64,000 nt of DNA from the NCBI GenBank assembly GCA_963575745.1, contig CAUYUJ010002113.1, positions 363,501 to 427,500 on the forward strand, written 5' to 3'. The notes under the pieces are model-generated. The model was not told the DNA's origin. It searched no databases and saw nothing but the letters and a program-made list of their open reading frames with translations. The DNA is from Prorocentrum cordatum. Lineage: Eukaryota; Sar; Dinophyceae; Prorocentrales; Prorocentraceae. Shown one piece after another: positions 41,105-50,294 of this stretch (the first letter of the stretch is position 1; each line of letters begins with the position of its first letter). The position numbers and the translations under genes were made by a program.

Positions 41105-41290
41105 AATCCTATGAGGCCCGCAAGGATTCCTTGGAGCTGCGCTGCACCCCCTTCCACGGCGCGCGGAGCGCGCCAGGGGCGGCGCCCGAGGCGCCGCCAG
41201 GGGGGCCCGGCGCCGATCCAGAGAAGCCACGCGGACCGTCGACAGCTCCTGTCCGTGCAGCTTCTTCTCTTTCGAGGGGGCACCACGTGC
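41105..41290. repeat. GC-rich dispersed element, copy 3 of 3
   Basis: TATGAGGCCCGCAAGGATTCC, then GGCGCGCGGAGCGCGCCAGG, GCGCCGATCCAGAGAA and CTTCTTCTCTTTCG in the same order as copies 1 and 2. This copy keeps the longest perfect GC palindromes. Confidence 0.7.
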
Positions 41291-41439
41291 TCTGCCTCGG
41301 CTCTTCCCGCACCGGGCCCCGCCGGCGCCCGTGGTGTGCCCCTTGCGCCGCGGCCCGGCAGCTGCCTGCCACGGCCTCCGCTGGCGGGGCTGGCCGCGCC
41401 AGCCCACGCACGCGAGAACTCTTCCGCCTCTGAGTGGCC

Positions 41440-41482
41440 TCGTCTTTCCCCCCCCTCCCCCCCCCTCCCCCCCCCGCGACCG
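41440..41482. repeat. Poly-C tract
   Basis: CCCCCCCTCCCCCCCCTCC-type run on the plus strand; prone to sequencing error. Confidence 0.7.
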
Positions 41483-41542
41483 CCCCCTCTGCCTCTTCCC
41501 TCTTGCACGCTGGCACACTTCGCTTTACGGTGCCCCAGCCTA

Positions 41543-41718
41543 CAGTCGGGGCGTTGACCTAAGGAACCCAAAATAAGGAACGAGGCCCCTTTTTCCCACT
41601 AGTCAAACTTCGATTGCCCATGGAAAACCTAAGGAAAACGCCGGGTAAACTGTAAAACCATCAAGGAACACCGAGCCCCTCCCCAACGACAAGGGTTTCT
41701 TCCTCAGCGCCCCGACTG
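41543..41718. mobile_element. Tc1/mariner-type MITE, copy 2 (176 bp)
   Basis: Starts CAGTCGGGGCG and ends CGCCCCGACTG, an 11-bp perfect terminal inverted repeat (13 bp with the flanking TA). TA duplications lie at 41541-41542 and 41719-41720. The internal sequence matches copy 1 at about the level expected for old insertions. This copy best defines the element ends. Confidence 0.9.
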
Positions 41719-41720
41719 TA

Positions 41721-42405
41721 GCTTGCTGGTGCAGCCAACTCTGCCTCGCCGCCGACGGAAACAGTGTGCGGGCGGGGGCCGCTGCGCCAGGGCGCCGCAG
41801 GAGCAGCGCCAGGCCGCCGGGGCGCCAGGGCTCGGCGGGCGGTGGCCCGCCAAGGGCCCGCCGCCTCTGCCGGGCCGCCGCCGGGCGCGTGGCAGCACGG
41901 AGACTTGCCGTCGCTCGGACGTCCATTTCCCGTTAATTTGTTCGGTTTCGTGCGTGCTTTTTGTTGCTCGATGGTCCAGGATGGTCCTCCATGGTTCTCG
42001 CCGAGAAAAAATGCACACGTCCGAGCGATGCCAAGGAGAGAGGAGTGCTCGGATATGGGCGGAGCGGGCGTGCGCGGGGACGGCACGACAAGCACGAGAG
42101 AGAGGCTGCAAGGGGCATGCCGTCTTGGGCGCTGCAGGCGGGCGGCGTGGCACCAGAAGGCAAAGCAGTGCGTCACGCAACGGAGCACGAGTGAAGCCAT
42201 GCTCTGCTCACGAGTGCGCTCTCAAGTGACCCCCTGGCCCCATACCTCTCTCGAGCAAGATCCGCCCAGCTTCGTTCACTGCAGGTTCGTTCCCGCGCGG
42301 ACGGCTGTCTCTCTCTCTCTCCTCCTCTGCGGCTCTGCGGCGGCTCTTGGTGGTGCGTGCGAGCCAGCCTGTCTGGAGAGACAAGCGTCTGCTCGAGCAT
42401 GGCGC
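41721..42405. other. No recognisable gene
   Basis: GC-rich unique sequence with (CT)n near 42307-42324. Minus and plus frames lack domains. Confidence 0.3.
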
Positions 42406-42414
42406 CAAGGGTCG

Positions 42415-42482
42415 TCTCTTCCTCCTCCTCCTCCTCCTCCTCCTCCTCGTCCCCTGCACTCCCTTCCTCCTCCTCCTCGTCA
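42415..42482. repeat. (CCT)n microsatellite
   Basis: Plus-strand CCT run of about 60 bp. Confidence 0.85.
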
Positions 42483-42579
42483 CGCATTCTTCCTCAATCC
42501 CTTCTCCTTGGAGAGCACTCCGAGGTCGGTCGAAAGGGCGGGCCGGTTGTTTCGCCAGAGAGAGTTCCTCACGGCTGAT

Positions 42580-42830
42580 CACGATGAAGTTTAAACTGTG
42601 CAAGTGTTTCATATATGGAGGGCGGCCCGTTTTCAATATGTGGCTCTCGTCTTAGCGCCGCACATGCTCGTCTCAAAGTGCGCAAGACGTTTCACGGATG
42701 GAGGGCGGCCTATTTTCAAAAGGTGGCTCTCGCCATAGCGCCGCGCACAATAGTCTTAAACATTGCAAGAGCTTCACGCGTGGAGGGCGGTTCCTTTTCA
42801 ATACATCGGCCCAATGAAAGTTCCTTGAAT
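42580..42830. repeat. ~88-bp tandem repeat, 3 copies
   Basis: The unit contains GGATGGAGGGCGGCC, TTTTCAAxAxGTGGCTCTCG and TAGCGCCGCxCAC, then GTCT.AAA and GCAAGA..TTCACG. It is the better-preserved version of the family at 27.2-28.1 kb. Confidence 0.75.
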
Positions 42831-42834
42831 TTTC

Positions 42835-43920
42835 ATCACGACGCTGGCCGGCGGAAGTCGACGGAAGTAAAACGAGGCGGAAGACGGGGGAAGGCCGCTG
42901 GAAGGCTTGCCAATGTCAGCGGAATTAAACGAAGCCCCTTCCGAACCCCCTGCCCCCCGTAGAAGCCTAGCACTGTTGTCTTCCTCCGTGGGCCGGGCGG
43001 GATCCCGCCTGGCTTATTCCGCTTTAATATTATAAGTTTAGTTCAGGACGATCAAAATCCCACCCATTAAAAAGGGGTAGACCAAAATCCCGGGTCGTTC
43101 ACGGATCCCACCATGCTGGGATCGGCTCGAAGTAAGATGGGGCTCATAAGTTGCAATATTATTGCCGTGTTGGGGTCGTCCTCAGGTCATCTTGAGATCA
43201 TATCCCGGTCATGTTTGGATCACGCAATCATCGCGTGGTCATTGTGAGGCCACCCTGGGTGCGCTTGGATCCATCTTGTTGCCATCGGGCCATCTCGGCG
43301 TCACTCGTTGCTCACGTGTTGCGTCATCTGCGAGTCGGCCTGACACGGTCCAGAATCCATGGCGGGATCGCGTTGGGGTGGCATCATCCTGGGTCCTCTG
43401 GACGTTATCGTCCGTGGCCTGAGGCATTCCTGGAAGCATGTTGTGGCCATGGGACGTCTTGGGGTCGCGTGCGTGCGAACGCTGCGCACGCGCGCGCGAC
43501 TTTTCATCTTGCCGACGGGTTTATATACATGTTATTCCTCTTGCGAGTTTCCAAGGAAACTTTTGTTGGAGCCAAGTATGTGGATCCTGCCTTGCGCCGC
43601 GCGCATTCCTTAAGAGTCTGCAGCAGTTTCAAGGACCCTCAGGGTTATTGTCTCAGAACTGGTGTGTTGGCACGATGTCGCAATGCCAGGGCGCAACAGT
43701 CGCGTTGATTCGCGGTGCTGAAGTCCCAGGAACGGTGCTCTGCACCGTGGAGAGGTTACGCTCAGGATCCTTTTCTTCGCGTGCCGCGGCGGCGGCCCCA
43801 GCGACGCGCTGCGCCTTGCAAGCTGATGCTCCGATGAAGTGCCGCCCCGCTTCGTGAGGCAGGATGCGAGGACTGATTCGGAACGTTGACACTAGATCGA
43901 CTGGAAAATTCTTAGCGTGC
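42835..43920. other. No recognisable gene
   Basis: AT-richer at 43010-43090 (TTTAATATTATAAG). Around 43160-43440, words like GTCATxTTGGATCAC and GGTCxTC recur loosely. No domain in any frame. Confidence 0.35.
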
Positions 43921-44054
43921 GTGCCGCGATGAAGCGTGGTGGGCCAACACCTGTGGCGCGACACGCCAATCCAACGCTCCTGACCGTAACCCCGCAAAGG
44001 ATATGGATCGCTGGGGGCTCTGGCACCTCTGCCACGGACCTCAGCTTCTTGCGG

Positions 44055-44190
44055 ATGACTCCTCCTCCTCCTCCTTCTCCTCCTCCTCCTCCTCCACCTC
44101 CCCCCCCTCCTCCTCTTTCTCCTCCTCCTCCTCCTCCTCCTCCTCCTCCTCCTCCTCCTCTCCTTTCCTCCTCCTCCTCCTCCCCAAGTC
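44055..44190. repeat. (CCT)n microsatellite
   Basis: About 130 bp of CCT on the plus strand with CCACCTCC interruptions. Confidence 0.9.
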
Positions 44191-44194
44191 CCTC

Positions 44195-44920
44195 CCAGTG
44201 TCCAGCCGCACCAGTGTCCCGAGCTGCGGCCGGCCGTGGCGACGAGGGCCCCCCCCCCGAAGCCCATCCTACCGCTGTCTCAGCTGGCCCTCCTCGGACG
44301 AGCACGCATACCCACGCGGCCGAGAGCCCCGCTCGACGACACAGCCCGAACACATCCGAGGCACCCACGGAGCGACTCTGGCAGGCGCGCGGGCTCGCGC
44401 GTCTGCTCGGGCGCAGGCGCGGGAAGCAGGCGCGGCGTTCTCGCCCGCTCCGCGCGCGCCCGCGGGGGGCGGTCTTCCCGCGCGCGAGGGCGCGGCTACA
44501 GCGGGAGGGAAAGGACGAGCAGAGGCGACGACGACGACGACGACGATCATGATTCGGTTACGCGCAAGATCGGCCCGCCGCTCCCCTGGATGCAACTCTC
44601 GCGCGTGGTCCGTGTGCCCGCGCCCTCACGTTTCAATGCTCGCGCGGGGTCGCCGCGCGATATCTCTCTGTCTCGCCGCTGGTCGCAGCTCTGTCAACAT
44701 TGGGATCGGGGAGCCTGGGCAAGGGCGGCCGACTGCAAAGGTGGCCCTAGACAAGAATGGTCAGAATGGCCTTTGATGCGCGGCCTGCCGATGGTTGCGT
44801 GCGATGCGGCAATAGCGACCCTCGTGCCTGGTTTTGGCCACCAGCGAACCCGGAACGCCCCGCACCAAAGCCACTCAGGCCCCAGCGGGTGCCTGGCGAA
44901 CCTTGCGCGTGGAAACACTC
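44195..44920. other. No recognisable gene
   Basis: GC-rich; a GACGACGACGACGACG run near 44526-44545. Long open frames are compositional. Confidence 0.3.
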
Positions 44921-44924
44921 GTCT

Positions 44925-45770
44925 GTGAATGACTTACGCGGAAGTCTGAGGCGGGAGCCCCCTCCTTATGGGGCCCGCACTTTATGTTCGAATCCGAGGC
45001 GCGTCATCGGCGTCCTGTAACTGTCGTCACCGTTGGGCTCCTGACGCCTTCATATGGAGGAAGTATGAGGCGGGAGCCTCGTCTGCGAGTGAATTGCGAA
45101 GAAGTCTCAGGCGGGAGCCCCGTCCTTCCGTCCTTATGGGGCCCGCACTTCATGTTCGAATCCGAAGCGCGTCATCGGCGTCGTGTAACCGTCGTCACCT
45201 TTGGGCTCCTGACGCCTACATACGGAGGAACAATCAGGCGGGAGCCTCGACTGTGAGTGAATTGCGAGGAAGTCTGAGGCGGGATCCCTGTCCCTGTGGG
45301 GCCCGCGCTTCATGTTCGAATCCGAAGCAGGTCGTCGACCTCCTGTGACCGTCGTCGCTGTTGGGTTCTTGACGCCTTCATACGGAGGAAGTATGAGGCG
45401 AGAACCAGGTCTGAGAGTGAATTGCGAAAAAGTCTGAGGCGGGAGCCCCCTCTCTATGGCGCCCGCATTTTATGTTCGAATCCGAAGCGGGTCATCCGCC
45501 TCTTGTAACCGTCGTCACTCTTGGGCTCCTGACGCCTTCATATGAAGAGAGCATGCGGCGGGAGCCTCGTCTGCGAGTGAATTGCGAGGAAGTCTCAGGC
45601 GGGAGCCCCCTCTCTATGGGGCCCGCACGTCATGTTCGAATCCGAGGCGCCTCATCGGCGTCGTGTAACCGTCGTCACCTCTGGGCTCCTGAATCCGGAA
45701 TATGGAGAATTATCAGGCGGGAGCATCGTCTGTGAGTGAACTGCGAGGAAGTCTCAGGCGGGAATTGAAT
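44925..45770 (-). repeat. 160-bp satellite, about 5 copies (orientation B, inverted relative to 21.7 kb)
   Basis: The anchor GGGGCCCGCAC and its variants recur near 44970, 45139, 45300, 45460 and 45620, about 160 bp apart. Units contain AAGTCTGAGGCGGGAGCC twice, GTGAATTGCGAGGA and GTAACCGTCGTCAC, all reverse complements of boxes in the 21.66-22.69 kb array. All five units here carry TGTTCGAATCC, where the other array has GTTATTAATCC-like sequence. Confidence 0.85.
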
Positions 45771-45984
45771 CCAACCCAGTGGCTGAGACGGCGCATGTCT
45801 GGAAAATCGCCCACAACGGTCGTCAAGTCGGCCTCGAGACAACCTTCGCTAGCGCGAAAGCAATCGTACACTTTGCTACAACAGTTCGTCAAAATGAGAG
45901 GAACCGCCAACTCGCCCCCGACACTTTGTTCGTCAAAACCGAAGTCATTTTTAATCATCAGCTTGGCCCCGACGCTTTGTTCGT

Positions 45985-46275
45985 CGAGACGGAGGGGGCG
46001 GCGAGGGGGGCCGTCAACGGGGTTCATCAACTCGGAGGGCCGACACGGGGCTTCGTCACCCCAGAGGGGGGGCGTCAAGGGGGTTAGTTAAGCGGGTTCG
46101 TAAACTTGGAGGGAAGCCGTCACGGGCGTTCGTCAACTCGGACGGAGGCGTCAAGGGGGTTCGTCAACTCGGAAGGAGGCCGTCAAGGGGGCTCGTCCAA
46201 CTGGAACTGACGGCCAAATCCGTTCACTAAGGTGGAAGTGACGGCCGAATCCTTTCTTTCACTAAGATGGAGTTG
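45985..46275. repeat. CGTCAACTCGGA ~33-bp minisatellite
   Basis: CGTCAAGGGGGTTCGTCAAC followed by TCGGAxGGAGGC recurs at irregular 30-50-bp spacing, ending in AAGGTGGAAxTGACGG variants. Just upstream, CACTTTGTTCGTC and GCTTTGTTCGTC (45923 and 45971) belong to the same family. Confidence 0.6.
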
Positions 46276-46487
46276 ACGGTTGACGGCTCAAGCGCCGGAT
46301 AGAATATACATGGTCATCCGTCGTGGCGCCAAGGCCCACCTCCAGACCTGCCACCCGCGACAGACACAAGGCGGGACCCCCCCCTATGGGGCCCGCACCT
46401 CACGTGCTTTCTCCGGGTCGTCCTCCTGCGCGCGCTTCCTCTGGGTCGGGGACGCACGTCGTGCGTTTCCTCTAGGTCGTGTTCCGC

Positions 46488-46859
46488 ACGAGGAAGAGGA
46501 GGAGGAGGAGGAGGAGGAGGAGGAGGAGGAGGAGGAACAGGAGGAGGAGGAGGAGGAGGAGGAGGAACAGGAGGAGCACGAGGAGGAGGAGGGGAAACAA
46601 GACGATGATGATGAGGCGGAGGAGAAGGAGGAGGAGGAGGAATGCCCTAGGAGGCCCCAGGAGGTCCCGGGAGGCCCACAAGGCTCCAGGACCCCCCAAG
46701 AGGCCCCAGGAGGAGGCAGGGGGCCAAAGCAGAAGGGAGGAGGAGGAGGAGGCGGAGGAGGGAGAGGGAGATGAGGAGGAGGAAGAGGGAAAGGGGAGGA
46801 GGGGGAGGAGGAGGAGGAGGAGGAGGAGGAGGAGGAGGGAGAAGGAACAGGAGAAGGTG

Positions 46860-46894
<35 letters not shown>

Positions 46895-46965
46895 GGTGGA
46901 GGAGGCAGGGGTTGAGGCTGGAGGAGGAGCAGGCAGGAAAAGGAGGAGGCAGGAGTAGGTGGGAG
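46488..46965. repeat. (GGA)n microsatellite, long and compound
   Basis: GGA runs at 46491-46590 and 46736-46965, separated by a stretch of CAAGA-like decamers (46660-46725). Purine-rich on the plus strand, opposite to most tracts of the window. Confidence 0.9.
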
Positions 46966-47149
46966 AAGGGAGGGGACAGGAGGAGATCCCCAGGCAAGTT
47001 AAACAGATTATCATGTGGGGTCCTACCGTCGGAGTAATTTGACTTCGGCAAGAAGGCCTAATTCATTGATTTGAATGAGGTGCTGGCCACATCTTGGCCT
47101 CCTCCTGGGAGGGTTGCCCTAATTGAGGGGCTCCCCTCCTTTGATCGAT

Positions 47150-47405
47150 CTCCTCCAAGATGGCTCCCAGATTTTCCCCGAGGCTCCAAAGGGTGCTCCA
47201 AGACGGCCCTTAAAGGTGTCCAGGAGGCCCCAGAGGGCCAACAAGATAGCCCCCAGAGGCCCACAAGAAACTCCCAAGACACCCAAAGAGGCCCCCCAGA
47301 GGCACCCAAGCTGCCCCAAGAGGTCCAGCTCCAAGACCCCCCGAAGAGGCCTCCAAGAAGCTCGCGAAAGTCATCCGGAGAGACAGCGAGAGGCATCCAG
47401 GAGGC
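47150..47405. repeat. CAAGA-type decamer array
   Basis: CTCCAAGATGGCTCCC, GGCCAACAAGATAG and GAGGCCTCCAAGAAGC words spaced about 10-12 bp, same orientation as 11-12 and 28 kb. Confidence 0.65.
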
Positions 47406-47409
47406 CTCT

Positions 47410-47510
47410 GGCCTTTCTGCTCGCCCTTTTCCTCCTCCTCCTCCTTTTCCCAATTCGCCCATTCCTCCTCCTTCCTTCTCCCTCCTCCCCCTCCCCTTCT
47501 GTATTCTCCG
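47410..47510. repeat. Pyrimidine-rich tract
   Basis: CCTCCTCC and CTTCTCCCTCC on the plus strand. Confidence 0.7.
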
Positions 47511-47756
47511 GGTACGACTTCTTAGCCAGCCCTTTTTCCACTGCATGCTCCTCCACATCCCTGATCAGGGCAACTCGCCTGGCTGACTGGGTTGGTGGGG
47601 TTACGCGAAGCGTCTAGAATGAAGAATCGGAGATGGAGCCATGGAACGATTGAACGAAAGAGGGAGAGAGAGAGAGAGAGCGAGAAAACAAATTATCCCA
47701 GTGCGACCCTACCTAGGAGTTGGAACCCCTAGGAAAGCAGCATTAGTAGTAACAGT

Positions 47757-48580
47757 AAAGCTAAGCCAACGCTAAGAAAAAGCTAAGCTAAAGCTATGCT
47801 AAAGCTAAGCTAAAGCTAAAGCTAAGCTAACGCTAAGCTAAAGCTAAGCTAAGGCTAAGCTAAATCTAAGCTAAAGCTAAGCTAAAGCTAAGCTAAAACT
47901 AAGCTAAAGCTAAGCTAAAGCTAAGCTAGAGCTAAGCTGAAGCTAAGCTAACGCTAAGCTAGAGCTAAGCTAAAACTAAGCTAAAGCTAAGCTGAAGCTA
48001 AGCTAGAGCTAAGCTAAAGCTAAGCTAGAGCTAAGCTGAAACCAAGCTAAAGCTAAGCTGAAGCTAAGCTAGAGCTAAGCTAAAGCTAAGCTAAAGCTAA
48101 GCTAAAGCTAAGCTAGAGCTAAGCTGAAGCTAAGCTGAAGCTAAGCTAACGCTAAGCTGAAGCTAAGCTAAAGCTAAGCTAAAGCTAAGCTAAAGCTAAG
48201 CTAAAGCTAAACTAGAGCTAAGCTAAAGCTAAGCTAGAGCTAAGCTGAAGCTAAGCTAACGCTAAGCTAGAGCTAAGCTAAAACTAAGCTAAAGCTAAGC
48301 TGAAGCTAAGCTAGAGCTAAGCTAAAGCTAAGCTAGAGCTAAGCTGAAGCTACTCTGAAGCTAAGCGAGAGCTAAGCAAAGCTAAGCTAGAGCTAAGATG
48401 AAGCTAAGCTGAAGCTAAGCTAAAGCTAAGTTAAAGCTGAGCTGAAGCTAAGCTGAAGCTAAGCTAAAGCTAAGCTAAAGCTAAGCTAAAGCTAAGCTAA
48501 AGCTAAGCTAAAGCTAAGCTAAAACTAAGCTAAAGCTAAGCTCAAGCTAAGCTAAAGTTAAGCTGAAGCTAAGCTAAGCT
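47757..48580. repeat. 11-bp satellite (GCTAAGCTAAA), about 75 copies
   Basis: The unit alternates GCTAA and GCTAAA. Variants GCTAGA, GCTGAA and GCTAAC are interspersed. The array is bracketed by CCCTACCTAGG (47707-47717) and its exact complement CCTAGGTAGGG (48700-48710). Directly after the array come two GGGGGAACCGC words. Confidence 0.92.
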
Positions 48581-48719
48581 GGGTGAACCCAGGGGGCGCA
48601 ACTGGGGGAACCGCGGGGCGGGGACTGGGGGAACCGCCCGGGGCGCTTTTCATTGCCCGGCCCTTTAAGCTAACAGAGTAAGAACCCTTCTAGGCAGAGC
48701 CTAGGTAGGGAAAAAAGAG

Positions 48720-49990
48720 AAGAACGGGATACGAGACAGAGAACGACAGAGAATAATGGAGAGGCGCGCTAAGTGTTCAGGCAAGTCAGCGCGGCACGCG
48801 CGCAACAGGACCGATAAGTTAGCGGCAAGAGAGATACGGCCCAAACACAATCAGAGCCGCCGTCCTAGTTGACGACGTTTCACTCAGGCGCCAGGCCATC
48901 CCTCCCTCGTCCCCGTCGTCGTCCTCCTCCTCCTCCTCCTCCTCGCTGGGGCATGTGCGTTCCTGTTAAACCTGCCTTTTCGTCCTCCACAGCTCATTGT
49001 GCTGCTCCTCGTCCACGCTATGTTGCTCCATTTTCGTCTCGCCAACTCTTCCCTGCAACAAATATTTCCACACGTACTTTTCTATGCACCGCCGTCCCGC
49101 ACTTCGCACATCACACACGTGACTGCCCAACTATGGGTTTTTGACCTGATTCCCCATGGAACCTCAATCCAAAGGCGCGTGGCTCTAGCCGCATCGCTGG
49201 CCGTATTGCTGCGCGTGGTCCCGCTGAACCACGGGCAACTTTACAAATTTAATCTTGGTTTCGTCCAGTGGAGCGACGCTCTTGCACCAGCGCTGTCCGC
49301 TGTCCGCGCAAACGCTGAAAACAAAAAACACACGGGGGAAAAACAACGAGCAAGGGGAAGGAGGAAACGAGGAAGAAGGACAGAGCAGGCATGAAAAAAC
49401 ACTGAGCGCGCTTCGGCGGCCGCCGGATGCCATGAATTAACCGACAACCACCACGCCGAGCGCACGAAATATGTGGGTCACTTTTCGTGCGGCACTTTTG
49501 GCCAAGGCCCCTGCCGAATTAAGGAGCGCGGTTTCCCAAACTTCCATTGCAAGAAATTGCGCGACCACCCCCCGGCCAAATTTAATCATGCCAGACTTAT
49601 GTCTTCGCTCAGCGGGGGAAGTGGGACAGCTCGAGATCCAAAAAAGGGACCAAAAGGGGGACTTCGATGGCTGGGTAGAATGCCAGCACACGGGCAATCC
49701 AAATGCTGCGGGTGCACGGGGCGATCCACATGCTGCGTCTTCGCTGCTTGGCATTGCCTGGCCACGCCGATGCCACAATAAACAGCCCATGTTTTGTGTT
49801 CGCTCTCGGGAGTAAAACGCCCAGCGCCTCCGCCAAATACAAAAATGCAAAACAGCAGCTTTCATTCGCAGGTCATTTTGGCGCGGCGCCTGCGCCAAAC
49901 ATTCGTTTGCTGCAAATAACAACTGGGATGTGCTGACACCAGCACCGGACTGCGCGCTCCGGCATCCGCAGAAGGACGGGGGAGGGAGGG
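48720..49990. other. No firmly supported gene
   Basis: A (CCT) run lies at 48923-48946. Frames near 49440-49920 are open on both strands without domains. Otherwise unique moderate-GC sequence. Confidence 0.3.
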
Positions 49991-50294
49991 AGGAGCGAGC
50001 GATCAGTCTACCAGCCAGAGATCAAATACGTGAAACATGCACAGAATATGGGATTGACAGGGGGACAAGGGGCGGAGAAGGGACGCGCATCGCACCTGCA
50101 CCGCACAGAACTCGACGTGCTGCCCCTCCCTGCCCGGCGTTTGCAACGCCTGCGCCGAGGAATATGCACCGACGCGCGCGCGCGCAACTGTTTGAGGCCA
50201 TCTATCCTGGAGAGCCTGTCGTGGACAGCATGTTCGGCGCGCGCGTCTGCACCCTCCGCATCGCGCCCTGCCAACTCTCGCCTTCCGTTCTCCT

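Noticed and set aside
40011-41557. Open frames of 300-360 codons on both strands
   Set aside because: They span the (GTC)n array and GC-rich sequence with few stops; opposite-strand frames are equally long, and no domain is visible.
44990-45000. TGTTCGAATCC as part of a tRNA gene
   Set aside because: No A-box, no acceptor stem or cloverleaf can be drawn around it, and it lies inside a 160-bp satellite unit.
46280-46774. Acidic poly-Glu protein frame
   Set aside because: Pure translation of a (GGA)n microsatellite; all three plus frames are open in the same tract.
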